Below, piece by piece: positions 1 to 8,188 of a stretch of 56,632 bases of DNA. Origin of the DNA: CAKSST01 sp045535505. GTDB lineage: Bacteria > Bacillota > Clostridia > Oscillospirales > Acutalibacteraceae. The stretch is taken from positions 1-56,632 of the forward strand of contig JAZSLU010000007.1 of the NCBI GenBank assembly GCA_045535505.1, given 5' to 3'. The notes under the pieces were generated by a model. The model saw only the letters and a list, made by a program, of their open reading frames with translations. It had not been told where the DNA came from and searched no databases. Position numbers and translations under genes: made by a program. Positions within the stretch are counted from its first letter, which is position 1. Each line of letters opens with the position of its first letter.

Positions 1-1
1 T

Positions 2-1552
2 GTAGGTACTGTTGAGAAGCGTTCCGGCGCAGTCAATGAAAATCTGGCTACAGGCGATATCGAGATCCGTGCAAAGGAAGTTCGTATTCTTTCCGAAGCA
101 CAGACCCCTCCTTTCCCCATTGAGTCCAATTCCAAGACCAAGGAAGATATCCGTTTAAAATACCGTTATCTGGATTTAAGAAGACCTGACCAGCAGCAGA
201 AGATCATTTTAAGAAGCAAGATCGCAGCAGCTTACCGCAGATTCCTGACAGATGAAGGTTTCATGGAAATTGAAACCCCTATTCTGTGCAAATCCACACC
301 CGAAGGCGCACGTGACTATTTGGTGCCCTCTCGCATTCATCAGGGTTGCTTCTTTGCTTTGCCTCAGTCACCCCAAATTTATAAGCAGTTGCTTATGGTT
401 TCTGGCTTTGACCGATATATGCAGATTGCACGTTGCTATCGCGACGAGGACCTTCGTGCTGACCGTCAGCCAGAGTTTACACAAATTGACCTTGAGATGT
501 CGTTTGTTGATGTAGATGACGTTTTAACAATGGTTGAAGGTATGGTAGAACTTCTGTTTAGAGAGATTAAAGGCTTTAATGTAAAGCTCCCTCTGCCACG
601 TCTCACCTACACTGAGGCAATGGAAAACTACGGTTCTGACAAACCCGACCTTCGCTTTGATATGAAAATTAAAGATTTGTCATCACTTTGCCAAAATACA
701 GGATTTTCAGTATTTGACGATACCGTTGCAAACGGCGGCACAGTACGCGGCATTGTTGCAAAAGGCGGTGCCGACAAGTTAACACGAAAAGAAATTGATA
801 AACTCACCGAATATGTGCGAGGCATAGGTGCTAAAGGTCTTGCGTTTATTCGTTGGACCGAAGAAACACCCACCTGTGCTTTTGCAAAATTTATGAGCCA
901 AGAATGTTTTGCAGGTTTTATCTCAGAGTTGGGTCTTGAGCAAGGTGACGTAGCATTAATTATTGCCGATAAAAAGAAAACCGCACTTTCAGTGCTTGGC
1001 TCTTTACGCAGCGAGGTCGCACGCAAACTTGATATTATTCCAAAAGACGAGTATAACCTTTTGTGGATTGTTGACTTCCCCTTCTTTGAATATAACGAAG
1101 AAACAGGCAACTGGGATGCTATGCACCATCCATTTACCGCTGTTCGTGACGAGTGCATTCAATATCTTGACTCGGCACCTGAAAAGGTTTTTGCAAAGGC
1201 ATACGACCTCGTGCTCAACGGTGTTGAGCTTTCAAGCGGTTCAATACGTATCACCGACCCCGATTTGCAGAAAAAAATGTTTAGCGCACTTGGTCTTTCC
1301 GACGAAGAAGCTCATGAGAAATTTGGCTTCCTAACAGATGCTTTCTCTTACGGTGCACCTCCTCACGGCGGTATGGGCATCGGTCTTGACAGACTGTGTA
1401 TGCTTATGTGCGGCTGTGACACTATCCGCGATGTTATTGCCTTCCCCAAGGTTGCAAACACAGGTGAGCTTATGAGCGGCGCACCCATGCAGGTTGACCA
1501 AAAACAGCTTGACGACCTTAATATTGCGGTTATTGAAAAAAAGGATAAATAA
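2..1552 (+). CDS. aspS: Aspartate-tRNA ligase, 5' end outside window
   Basis: Class II aminoacyl-tRNA synthetase that charges tRNA-Asp with aspartate in the cytosol. The reading frame is open from base 2, so the N-terminal OB-fold (anticodon-binding) part is mostly missing; about 516 residues remain of roughly 590. Visible signatures are the linker RYLDLRRP, motif 2 with FDRYMQIARCYRDEDLRADR, the bacterial GAD insertion domain in the middle, and motif 3 with GGMGIGLDRL near the end. In the first ~290 bases six of seven lysine codons are AAG and half the isoleucine codons are ATC, whereas AAA and ATT dominate afterwards, which may mark an assembly join or recombination. Whether it is discriminating or also charges Asn cannot be told from this. 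Confidence 0.97.
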   Translation, partial: VGTVEKRSGAVNENLATGDIEIRAKEVRILSEAQTPPFPIESNSKTKEDIRLKYRYLDLRRPDQQQKIILRSKIAAAYRRFLTDEGFMEIETPILCKSTPEGARDYLVPSRIHQGCFFALPQSPQIYKQLLMVSGFDRYMQIARCYRDEDLRADRQPEFTQIDLEMSFVDVDDVLTMVEGMVELLFREIKGFNVKLPLPRLTYTEAMENYGSDKPDLRFDMKIKDLSSLCQNTGFSVFDDTVANGGTVRGIVAKGGADKLTRKEIDKLTEYVRGIGAKGLAFIRWTEETPTCAFAKFMSQECFAGFISELGLEQGDVALIIADKKKTALSVLGSLRSEVARKLDIIPKDEYNLLWIVDFPFFEYNEETGNWDAMHHPFTAVRDECIQYLDSAPEKVFAKAYDLVLNGVELSSGSIRITDPDLQKKMFSALGLSDEEAHEKFGFLTDAFSYGAPPHGGMGIGLDRLCMLMCGCDTIRDVIAFPKVANTGELMSGAPMQVDQKQLDDLNIAVIEKKDK

Positions 1553-1559
1553 AAATAAA

Positions 1560-1591
1560 AAAGCAGGCAGCCCTGCATGACTGCCTGCTTT
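1560..1591 (+). terminator. Terminator-like hairpin after aspS
   Basis: An 11-bp perfect stem (AAAGCAGGCAG with CTGCCTGCTTT) and a 10-base loop start 8 bases after the aspS stop codon. The U tract is short on the plus strand and A-rich sequence precedes it, so it may act in both directions. Confidence 0.7.
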
Positions 1592-1599
1592 AAAATATT

Positions 1600-1701
1600 T
1601 ATAATCCGTGGCGAAGCCACACTTTACCTATTCACTATTACTTCTTACTTTCCAAAAATCCCGTTCGCAAGTTTTTAGTGAAAAGTGAAGAGCAAAAAAG
1701 T
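1600..1701. other. Repeat-like spacer between aspS and tRNA-Leu
   Basis: No gene is visible. The stretch holds a small palindrome (GTGGC-GAA-GCCAC, 1608-1620) and low-complexity TTCACTATT-like sequence with partial inverted copies (AGTGAAAAGTGAAG at 1677-1690). It looks like worn intergenic repeat DNA; I cannot assign it to a named family. Confidence 0.35.
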
Positions 1702-1733
1702 AAAATCCCGCCCACTATCGTGAACGGGATTTT
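1702..1733 (-). terminator. Terminator of tRNA-Leu
   Basis: Read on the minus strand, directly after the encoded CCA, AAAATCCCG pairs with CGGGATTTT around a 14-base loop, followed by a T-rich run. A further copy of the upstream arm at 1654-1666 (13 bases, AAAAATCCCGTTC) can compete for the same partner at 1722-1734, giving two alternative hairpins. Confidence 0.65.
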
Positions 1734-1820
1734 TGGTGCCGCTGACCGGACTTGAACCGGTACGTTGTCGCCAACGAGGGATTTTAAGTCCCTTGTGTCT
1801 GCCTATTCCACCACAGCGGC
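1734..1820 (-). tRNA. tRNA-Leu (anticodon UAA)
   Basis: Read on the minus strand the 87 bases fold into a class II tRNA. The acceptor stem is GCCGCTG/CAGCGGC, the anticodon stem AGGGA/TCCCT encloses CTTAAAA (anticodon TAA), there is a long variable arm, and the T arm is ACCGG-TTCAAGT-CCGGT. Discriminator A and the CCA end are encoded (1734-1737). It reads UUA and UUG leucine codons. The gene stands alone between two convergent units. Confidence 0.95.
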
Positions 1821-1904
1821 GGGCGTATAAAATATAATAATATATATATTCGTTTATGTCAAGTGAAATTTCAATTTTTTAATAAATTAAGAAAGGTTTT
1901 TGTT

Positions 1905-2927
1905 ATGAAAAAGTTATATTCCGTTTTATGTGTGCTTATCATTTTTTCTTTACTATTAACAGGCTGTAAAGGCAAAAACAACACTTTGCTTTATAATTAT
2001 TCTAATATTGAAAAATATGTAACGCTCGGTAAATATAAAGATATTACTGTAGATTCTTCATCAAAAGAATTTAAAGAATATGTTGATAGTCTTATGCAGT
2101 CCGATTTGGCTTCTGCAGAACTTGTTGAAAGCCGTGACCTTACCACCTCTGACACAGTTGAAAACGGAGATACGGTTGTTATTGATTTTGTCGGCAAAAT
2201 GGATGGAAAGGCATTTGATGGCGGCTCTTCTGAAAACTATGAGCTCACCATTGGCTCAGGCTCAATGATTGACGGCTTTGAAAGCGGAATTATAGGCGCA
2301 TCGCTTAACAAAACAATAACCATCAATCTTAACTTCCCCGACCCTTATCCTAACAATGAAGATTTAAGCGGAAAACCCGTTTCTTTTGATATTACCGTAA
2401 AAAGCGGTACCCGCACATCATACCCAGAAATCACCTTAAGTATTGCTAAAAAATTAGGTTTTGAAACTGTAAACAAATATAACGAGGATGTTAAAAATCG
2501 TGCGTTAAAAGATTATCTTTGCGACCTTGTTATTGAATCAAGCAAAACAAAATCCTATCCCGAAAAAGAACTTGAACTTTTATATAATGAAACAACCGAA
2601 TATTATGAACAAATGTGTGATGCATACGGTATGACCTTTGACGAATTCTTGGAAAACCAAAATATGACTATGGATGATTATAAAAAGCAGGTTACCGAAT
2701 CACTTAAAGGCACCGTTGATGCTCAGCTTGTTTTCTATGCAATAGCACAAAACGAAAAAATCAAGATTACAGATGAAGATAAAAACAATCTTATAAAAAC
2801 TGCCGCCAAAGAAAATGATATGACTCAAGAAGAAATTAAAGAACAAATCAGCGATACTGATTTAGAATATTATACTCTGATTGAAAAGGTCACCGAGTTC
2901 TTGGTGGAAGAAAATAAATTAATATAG
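1905..2927 (+). CDS. Trigger-factor-like peptidyl-prolyl isomerase lipoprotein
   Basis: Predicted membrane-anchored extracytoplasmic foldase of 340 residues. The N-terminus is a lipoprotein signal with lipobox LLTG-Cys21. An FKBP-type PPIase domain of the trigger-factor kind follows (about residues 75-165; VVIDFVGKMDGKAFDGG and LTIGSGSMIDGFESGIIG), then a helical trigger-factor C-terminal/SurA-like chaperone domain rich in Glu, Lys and Tyr. The ribosome-binding N-domain of true trigger factor is absent and replaced by the lipid anchor. The ATG at 1905 is chosen because GAAAGG sits 8 bases upstream and the signal peptide starts there; an in-frame upstream ATG at 1863 would add a non-signal extension. 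Role in folding exported proteins is inferred from the domains. Confidence 0.85.
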   Translation: MKKLYSVLCVLIIFSLLLTGCKGKNNTLLYNYSNIEKYVTLGKYKDITVDSSSKEFKEYVDSLMQSDLASAELVESRDLTTSDTVENGDTVVIDFVGKMDGKAFDGGSSENYELTIGSGSMIDGFESGIIGASLNKTITINLNFPDPYPNNEDLSGKPVSFDITVKSGTRTSYPEITLSIAKKLGFETVNKYNEDVKNRALKDYLCDLVIESSKTKSYPEKELELLYNETTEYYEQMCDAYGMTFDEFLENQNMTMDDYKKQVTESLKGTVDAQLVFYAIAQNEKIKITDEDKNNLIKTAAKENDMTQEEIKEQISDTDLEYYTLIEKVTEFLVEENKLI

Positions 2928-2928
2928 C

Positions 2929-2959
2929 AAAAAAATGCGGTCGTATGACCGCATTTTTT
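2929..2959. terminator. Bidirectional terminator
   Basis: ATGCGGTC-GTAT-GACCGCAT flanked by A and T runs on both sides serves the convergent foldase gene and nth; the nth stop codon lies in its 3' T tract. Confidence 0.9.
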
Positions 2960-3584
2960 ATATCACTTTTTTACAAATTTCACTTAGACAGCATTTTTCG
3001 CAATAAGCTGTTCTTGCAGTACACACCTCTCTGCCGTGCAAAACTGCTCTATGGCAAAAATCGTTCGATTTTTCGGGCTGTAAGAGTTTTTTGAGTTGAA
3101 CCTCGACTTTATACGGGTCTTTGGTTTTAGCCAATCCCAGCCTGTTTGCAAGGCGAATTAGATGTGTGTCTGTAACAACTGCAGGTTTTTTAAAAACATC
3201 TCCGCAAATTAGGTTAGCAGTTTTTCGCCCAACACCCGAAAGTGTGGTTAACTGTTCAATGGTATCTGGCACCTGACCTGCAAAATTTTGGGTTATCTGT
3301 TTACCAATATTAACAAGGTCTTTCGCTTTTGTTTTATAAAGACCGCAGGTTTTTATAAGTTCTTCAACCTCTGTCACATCAGCAGCCGCAAACGCTTTGG
3401 CGTTTGGAAAACGAGCAAACAATGCAGGTGTTACCATATTGACTCGTTTGTCTGTACACTGTGCAGACAGCCTTGTTGCAACAAGCAACTGAAAAGGGTC
3501 TTTATAGTTAAGGGAGCACTCAGCGTTAGGATATTCTTTTTCCAAAAGTGCAACTGCTAAAGCCGCACGTTCTTTTGCCGTCAT
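2958..3584 (-). CDS. nth: Endonuclease III
   Basis: Bifunctional DNA glycosylase/AP lyase that removes oxidised pyrimidines in base excision repair. The 208 residues match the family length. The helix-hairpin-helix LSGVGRKTAN carries the catalytic lysine (Lys121), and VTDTH carries the catalytic aspartate (Asp139). The C-terminus has the 4Fe-4S loop with spacing C-x6-C-x2-C-x5-C. It follows the EIIC-like permease gene by two bases on the same strand, so the two are probably cotranscribed although functionally unrelated. Confidence 0.96.
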   Translation of the reverse strand: MTAKERAALAVALLEKEYPNAECSLNYKDPFQLLVATRLSAQCTDKRVNMVTPALFARFPNAKAFAAADVTEVEELIKTCGLYKTKAKDLVNIGKQITQNFAGQVPDTIEQLTTLSGVGRKTANLICGDVFKKPAVVTDTHLIRLANRLGLAKTKDPYKVEVQLKKLLQPEKSNDFCHRAVLHGREVCTARTAYCEKCCLSEICKKVI

Positions 3585-3586
3585 AA

Positions 3587-4633
3587 TTACATTGAAAGCA
3601 GCATATCGCCTTTTTTAATAAGGCCGAGTTTACGCATTGCTTCAGAAATTGCAAAAGCGAGAACTGCGGGCAAAACAATATGCATTACTAAAATTTCAAT
3701 CAACACAACAACTGACGACGTGCCGTTAGCAGTCATTGTTGCAAAGGTTTCAATCTGACCTACAAGACCTGATGTGCCCATACCGGAACCGATGGGGCTG
3801 CATTCCATTTTAACCACAGCGGCACTTATGGGTCCCATTATTGCACTGGAAATTATTGCAGGCAACCAAATTATAGGTTTTCTTACAATGTTGGGCATCT
3901 GAAGCATAGACGTACCTACACCCTGTGCTACAAGACCACCCAATTTATTTTCACGATAACTTGCAACCGCAAAACCAACCATATTGCAGCAACAGCCGAT
4001 GACCGCCGCACCTGCCGCAAGACCGCTTAAATTCATTGAAACACCGATAGCAGCAGATGAAATCGGCAAAGTGAGCAATATGCCCATAACAACGGCAACA
4101 ATAATGCCGCCGATAACAGGTTGCTGTTGAACGTTGTAGTTAACAATGCCGCCTACCCATTTCATAAACTGTGAAATAGGAGGTCCTACAATGTAGCCTG
4201 CAGCTGCGCCGGGCAATATAGAAACCAATGGTGTCAAAACAATGTCGAGTTTTGTTTTACCTGCAACAATGTTACCAACCTCAATAGCAACATAAGCCGC
4301 AATGAAAGCGCCAAGAGGCTCTCCGGGTTTACCAAGCACAAAACCTTCAAGAGCAACATTAGGGAATGCGCCGATAATACCTGCAACTGCGGCAGAAATT
4401 GACACAAGAGGTGACTGTTTTAACTTAACAGCAACGCCAACACCGATGCCCGCACCCGTAATGGTTTTTGCTACGTTACCTATGGCAATAAGATATGTAC
4501 CCACCACACCCGGAACAAACGAGCCGATTTGGCAGATAATTGTGCCGATAATGAGGGTTGAAAACAAGCCCAAAGCCATACCGCTTAAACCGTCAATAAA
4601 AATTCGGTTTAATATTTTTTTAATGGTTTTCAT
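3587..4633 (-). CDS. EIIC-like permease (PTS_EIIC_2 family)
   Basis: Integral membrane protein of 348 residues with about eight to ten hydrophobic segments and many Gly/Ala/Pro-rich helices. It resembles the PF13303 family of phosphotransferase-system EIIC-like proteins. No EIIA or EIIB domain is fused or encoded nearby, so a substrate or true phosphotransfer role cannot be stated. The ATG at 4633 is preceded by an AAGGG-type site. It is cotranscribed with nth downstream. Confidence 0.75.
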   Translation of the reverse strand: MKTIKKILNRIFIDGLSGMALGLFSTLIIGTIICQIGSFVPGVVGTYLIAIGNVAKTITGAGIGVGVAVKLKQSPLVSISAAVAGIIGAFPNVALEGFVLGKPGEPLGAFIAAYVAIEVGNIVAGKTKLDIVLTPLVSILPGAAAGYIVGPPISQFMKWVGGIVNYNVQQQPVIGGIIVAVVMGILLTLPISSAAIGVSMNLSGLAAGAAVIGCCCNMVGFAVASYRENKLGGLVAQGVGTSMLQMPNIVRKPIIWLPAIISSAIMGPISAAVVKMECSPIGSGMGTSGLVGQIETFATMTANGTSSVVVLIEILVMHIVLPAVLAFAISEAMRKLGLIKKGDMLLSM

Positions 4634-4685
4634 AAAGTATCATCCCTTTACAAATGTTAACAAAATTATATGACTTTCGGCTTAC

Positions 4686-5534
4686 TTAGTCAAGTTTTTT
4701 GAAGCCCTCTCCTAAAATTTCGGTAACATTGGTTATCATCATAAATGCATTTGGGTCTGCTTTTTTTACATTTTGACGAAACTTTGCTACCTCCCAGACG
4801 CGCACCGCACACAAAACGACCCAATTAGCATTACCGGTATATGCCCCTTGCGAAGATATTACCGTCACTCCACGCTCGAGTTGATTTGTTAAATTACGCG
4901 CTAAATCTTTATTGCTTGTAATAACGTAAATTAAATTTCCCCTGTCGGAACCATAAAAAATATAGTCGAGCGTTTTTGACGAAACAAAAATACATATAAC
5001 CGTATATAATCCGCTTTGCAAACTTTTATAAACCAAAATTGAAAGCAAAACTACAAAACCGTCCATAATCAGCACCAATTTTCCTATGGAAAGGTGCTGT
5101 GATTTTCTGTTAATAAGTTTTGCAACAATGTCTATACCTCCGGTAGTTGCGCCACGTAAAAACACAAGTGCAAGTCCTGCGCCCATTAATATACCACCAA
5201 AAACACTTGCCAAAACCATATCGATTTTAAATTTCGGTAAAAATTTTTCGGTTATTTCAAGCATTAAGGAAACTATTGACGTTGCAACCCCTGTTTTTAA
5301 TATAAACACACCGCCGAAATTTTTAAAGGCCACTAATAAAATTGGTAAATTGATAACAAAAACTGCAAATCCTGTTGGCAAACCTGTCAAGGTGTTTATT
5401 ATTGCCGCAACACCGGTAACGCCGCCGGGAGAAATATTACTTGGAATTATAAAGGCTGTTACCGCCAAAGAGAAAATAAAACAGCCTGCCGTATAAAACA
5501 GCAGGTCTGTTAAAATTGTTTTGACCTTTTTCAT
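4686..5534 (-). CDS. YitT-family membrane protein
   Basis: A 282-residue protein with five or six N-terminal membrane segments (YitT_membrane, formerly DUF161) and a C-terminal soluble DUF2179 domain of about 80 residues (GNLIYVITSNKDLARNL onward). This is the standard YitT architecture; function is unknown, possibly small-molecule transport. The open frame extends upstream into mrnC, but the start is placed at the ATG at 5534, where GGGTG lies about 6 bases upstream and the family N-terminus begins. The start is only 13 bases downstream of the mrnC stop codon, so the two genes form an operon. Confidence 0.85.
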   Translation of the reverse strand: MKKVKTILTDLLFYTAGCFIFSLAVTAFIIPSNISPGGVTGVAAIINTLTGLPTGFAVFVINLPILLVAFKNFGGVFILKTGVATSIVSLMLEITEKFLPKFKIDMVLASVFGGILMGAGLALVFLRGATTGGIDIVAKLINRKSQHLSIGKLVLIMDGFVVLLSILVYKSLQSGLYTVICIFVSSKTLDYIFYGSDRGNLIYVITSNKDLARNLTNQLERGVTVISSQGAYTGNANWVVLCAVRVWEVAKFRQNVKKADPNAFMMITNVTEILGEGFKKLD

Positions 5535-5547
5535 TGCAATCACCCAT

Positions 5548-5925
5548 TTATATATTGCCCGAAAAAGTCTCCCATATTTTATTAAATAAAATTTCTGTGC
5601 GAGAAGTTTGTCCGTCCAGATATAAATAACCGAACAAGGTTTCAAGCCCTGTTGCCCTATGATAGTCAACCGAGGTTGCACTTTTGGGTACTTTAACGTG
5701 GGCATTTCTGCCACGTTTGAAAACCTCAATTTCTTTTTGTGAAAGCAAAGGCTCAATTTCATCCATCGCTTTTGACTGTGCAGATGCGCTTACAAGTTTT
5801 ACCGATAACTCGTGCAGTTGACCTGCAGGACGGTTAACCTCGGCAAGAGCACGTCTTACAAGCAAACCATAAACACCGTCGCCTACAAAAGCAAGAGTGC
5901 CGGGGCTTAAAGTATCAACTTTCAT
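5548..5925 (-). CDS. mrnC: Mini-ribonuclease 3
   Basis: Ribonuclease III domain protein without the double-stranded-RNA-binding domain; in Bacillus MrnC matures 23S rRNA. The 125 residues are the family length. LAFVGDGVYGLLVR includes the catalytic aspartate (Asp16), and the second conserved block is YHRATGLETLFGYLYL with the family glutamate. The usual neighbour is cysS; here it is YitT on the 3' side and the inverted-repeat element on the 5' side. Confidence 0.93.
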   Translation of the reverse strand: MKVDTLSPGTLAFVGDGVYGLLVRRALAEVNRPAGQLHELSVKLVSASAQSKAMDEIEPLLSQKEIEVFKRGRNAHVKVPKSATSVDYHRATGLETLFGYLYLDGQTSRTEILFNKIWETFSGNI

Positions 5926-5935
5926 ATTTTCTCCT

Positions 5936-6212
5936 TAGCCAAAGCATTTAAACCCGAATCGGATTTTGAAACAAGGATTTTACGCTGTGGCTTTGTTAAA
6001 ATACTCGCAAATCCGTCAGGATTTGCTGCGTTTTTGCCTCGCACAGACACAAATCCTTTGTTTGCAAAATTCTGCGACCTTAAAGGTGCTGACTTTTGTG
6101 TGAATTTTGTGTGAAGCGAAGCACATAAGGCTGGCGCCTATGTGCGCCAATGAACCAAAAGCCGCCGAAAATCAGCCCTTTAAGGCCGGTTCAGGTTTAA
6201 ATTCTTTGGCTA
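5936..6212. repeat. 277-bp inverted-repeat element (MITE-like)
   Basis: The segment is bounded by 27-base imperfect terminal inverted repeats, 5936-5962 and 6186-6212, which match at 24 of 27 positions when one is reverse-complemented. Both ends start TAGCCAAAG when read inward. Inside are an 8-bp perfect hairpin (GCAAATCC/GGATTTGC, 6007-6026), an 11-bp tandem repeat (TTTTGTGTGAA twice, 6094-6115) and a hairpin with GCACATA/TATGTGC arms (6121-6145). No credible coding sequence is present. The right arm reads into obgE and its TAG is the obgE stop codon. A non-autonomous mobile or structured-RNA element is the likeliest reading; no second copy is visible in this window. Confidence 0.6.
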
Positions 6213-7481
6213 GGGAATATACTCAAATTCGATGTCATAGACACTTACTGTGTCACCCTCTTGGATACCGTTTTTCTTTAACGCATCAATGATACCCGTT
6301 TGAATAAGCACACGCTGAAAATACTGCAACGAGTCATACTCATCAGGGTCTATATCATTAAGAATATTAAGCAACCAAGGCGCCTCAATAATATATACAC
6401 CCTGCTGAACAATAATTTCAAAATCACGCTTGCTTTTCTTTGTAAAGTCTTCCATCGGCTTAGGCTCGGCTTCATATTTCTTCATCACGGGCAGTTTTGA
6501 AAGTTCCTGAGCCGTAAATTTGATTAAATCTGCACAGCCCTCGCCAATAGGCGCCATGATTTTATAAAATGCAATGCCTTTTTTGCCAAAATAGGACTCA
6601 AGCTGTTCTAACTGCTCGTCGGTTGCAAGGTCACACTTGTTTGCAGCCACAATCTGAGGTTTTTGACTTAACTCTTCATTATATTCAACAAGTTCGGCAT
6701 TTATTTTTTCAAAATCTTCTATAGGGTCACGTCCCTCGCTGCCCGAAGCATCAATAACGTGTATAAGCAAACGGCAACGCTCAACGTGGCGCAAGAACTC
6801 GTGTCCAAGACCAATACCCTTGCCTGCACCCTCAATAAGACCTGGTATATCAGCCATTACAAAGGATGTTCCCTCTTCAATTCTGACAACGCCTAAAACG
6901 GGTGTAAGCGTTGTAAAATGATAATTAGCAATTTTGGGTTTTGCCTCGCTGACAACCGAAATTAAGGTTGATTTGCCAACGTTTGGAAAACCAAGCAGAC
7001 CAACATCCGCCAAAAGCTTAAGCTCCAATATAGCTTCAACCTCTTCGCCGGGATTACCTCTTTTTGCAAAACGAGGCACCTGACGTGTAGGGGTTGCAAA
7101 ATGTTGGTTACCCCAACCGCCGTTACCGCCTTTTGCAATAACAACCGGTTCATCGTCAAAAATATCGGCAATAATCCTGCCTGTATTAGCATCCTTTACA
7201 AGAGTGCCGCGGGGTACCTTTATAACAAGGTCGGGCGCACTTTTGCCGCTACAGCGCGATGCACCTCCGTTGGCACCGTTTTCGGCCACATATTTACGTT
7301 TATATCTAAAATCTGCAAGGGTGGATAAATTGTTATCTGCAACAAAGACAACATTACCGCCCCGACCGCCGTCACCGCCGTCAGGTCCGCCTGCTGCTAC
7401 ATATTTTTCGCGGTGAAAAGAAACGGCGCCATGACCGCCATCACCTGCTTTTAAATATACCTTTGCTATATCTGCAAACAA
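6210..7481 (-). CDS. obgE: GTPase Obg
   Basis: Essential GTPase acting in 50S ribosome assembly and stress signalling. Domains in order are the glycine-rich Obg fold (1-158; KAGDGGHGAVSFHREKYV), the G domain with GFPNVGKS (P loop), DIPG (G3) and NKCD (G4), and the C-terminal OCT domain (about 350-423). The start is a TTG at 7481 with GGGGG about 8 bases upstream. The last codons and the TAG stop are formed at the edge of the inverted-repeat element at 5936-6212, so the final residues (FEYIP) may have been set by its insertion. It lies downstream of rplU-prp-rpmA, the usual bacterial order. Confidence 0.97.
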   Translation of the reverse strand: MFADIAKVYLKAGDGGHGAVSFHREKYVAAGGPDGGDGGRGGNVVFVADNNLSTLADFRYKRKYVAENGANGGASRCSGKSAPDLVIKVPRGTLVKDANTGRIIADIFDDEPVVIAKGGNGGWGNQHFATPTRQVPRFAKRGNPGEEVEAILELKLLADVGLLGFPNVGKSTLISVVSEAKPKIANYHFTTLTPVLGVVRIEEGTSFVMADIPGLIEGAGKGIGLGHEFLRHVERCRLLIHVIDASGSEGRDPIEDFEKINAELVEYNEELSQKPQIVAANKCDLATDEQLEQLESYFGKKGIAFYKIMAPIGEGCADLIKFTAQELSKLPVMKKYEAEPKPMEDFTKKSKRDFEIIVQQGVYIIEAPWLLNILNDIDPDEYDSLQYFQRVLIQTGIIDALKKNGIQEGDTVSVYDIEFEYIP

Positions 7482-7504
7482 AGCAAATTCCCCCTTAGTT
7501 ATTT

Positions 7505-7546
7505 TACAAAAATGGGTCGTCTTACAAAAATGTAAGGCAACCCACT
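7505..7546 (-). terminator. Hairpin between rpmA and obgE
   Basis: On the minus strand GTGGGTTG and CGACCCAT form the outer part of a stem, and CTTAC/GTAAG an inner stem, followed by TTTTTG. It probably terminates or attenuates transcription from the ribosomal-protein operon before obgE. Confidence 0.6.
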
Positions 7547-7573
7547 AGTTTGTTTTATTTAGTTTAATTAAGC

Positions 7574-7858
7574 TTATTGCTCAACAGCATAAATGCTAAC
7601 CTGTTTTCTGTCACGACCTAAACGCTCAAACTTAACTTTACCGTCAATCAAAGCGAAAAGTGTGTCATCAGAACCACGGCCTACATTGTTGCCGGGATGG
7701 AAATGTGTTCCTCTCTGGCGAACGATGATGTTGCCAGCCAAAACGAACTGACCGTCAGCACGTTTAAGACCGAGACGTTTAGAGTTGCTGTCACGTCCGT
7801 TCTTTGTAGAACCCATACCTTTTTTGTGAGCAAATAACTGAATGTTTATTTTTAACAT
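7574..7858 (-). CDS. rpmA: 50S ribosomal protein L27
   Basis: Component of the large subunit whose N-terminus reaches the peptidyl transferase centre. The 94-residue product carries the Firmicutes-type extension MLKINIQLF before AHKKG; removal after Phe9 is done by the protease Prp, encoded immediately upstream in the operon. The GGAGG site overlaps the end of prp, suggesting coupled translation. Confidence 0.97.
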   Translation of the reverse strand: MLKINIQLFAHKKGMGSTKNGRDSNSKRLGLKRADGQFVLAGNIIVRQRGTHFHPGNNVGRGSDDTLFALIDGKVKFERLGRDRKQVSIYAVEQ

Positions 7859-7862
7859 TTTG

Positions 7863-8180
7863 TTATACCTCCGTAATTATTGCAAGATTGTCCGGATATT
7901 GTTGACTTAACTGCTCAATATGGATATAAAATCCCTTTAGTGTTGTTTGGCATTCCTGCTGTTTTGATTGCAGTTTTACAACCATTTTAGCATCATCCAA
8001 AACAACATCGGCTTTAGCACCCACCACCTCTATAATGGTGTTCGCCGCCATATATGCCGCAGATGAAACTGCAGCGCATACAAGCTTGCCTTCGTCATCA
8101 GAGCAAGACACCGTGCTGTGTCCGTCAACCGAAAAACCGGTGATACTACCCTTTTGCTCAAAGAAAACTACTTTCGTCAT
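7863..8180 (-). CDS. prp: Ribosomal-processing cysteine protease Prp
   Basis: Small cysteine protease (YsxB family, 105 residues) that cleaves the N-terminal extension of L27. The catalytic dyad is visible as His21 (VDGH) and Cys35 (LVCAAVSS). It sits between rplU and rpmA, the diagnostic position, and the L27 encoded next to it has the matching cleavable extension. Confidence 0.94.
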   Translation of the reverse strand: MTKVVFFEQKGSITGFSVDGHSTVSCSDDEGKLVCAAVSSAAYMAANTIIEVVGAKADVVLDDAKMVVKLQSKQQECQTTLKGFYIHIEQLSQQYPDNLAIITEV

Positions 8181-8188
8181 CTTCTTAA

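Noticed and set aside
6107..6292. 61-codon plus-strand ORF at the inverted-repeat element
   Set aside because: It spans the element boundary and runs antisense into obgE, with no ribosome site or recognisable product.
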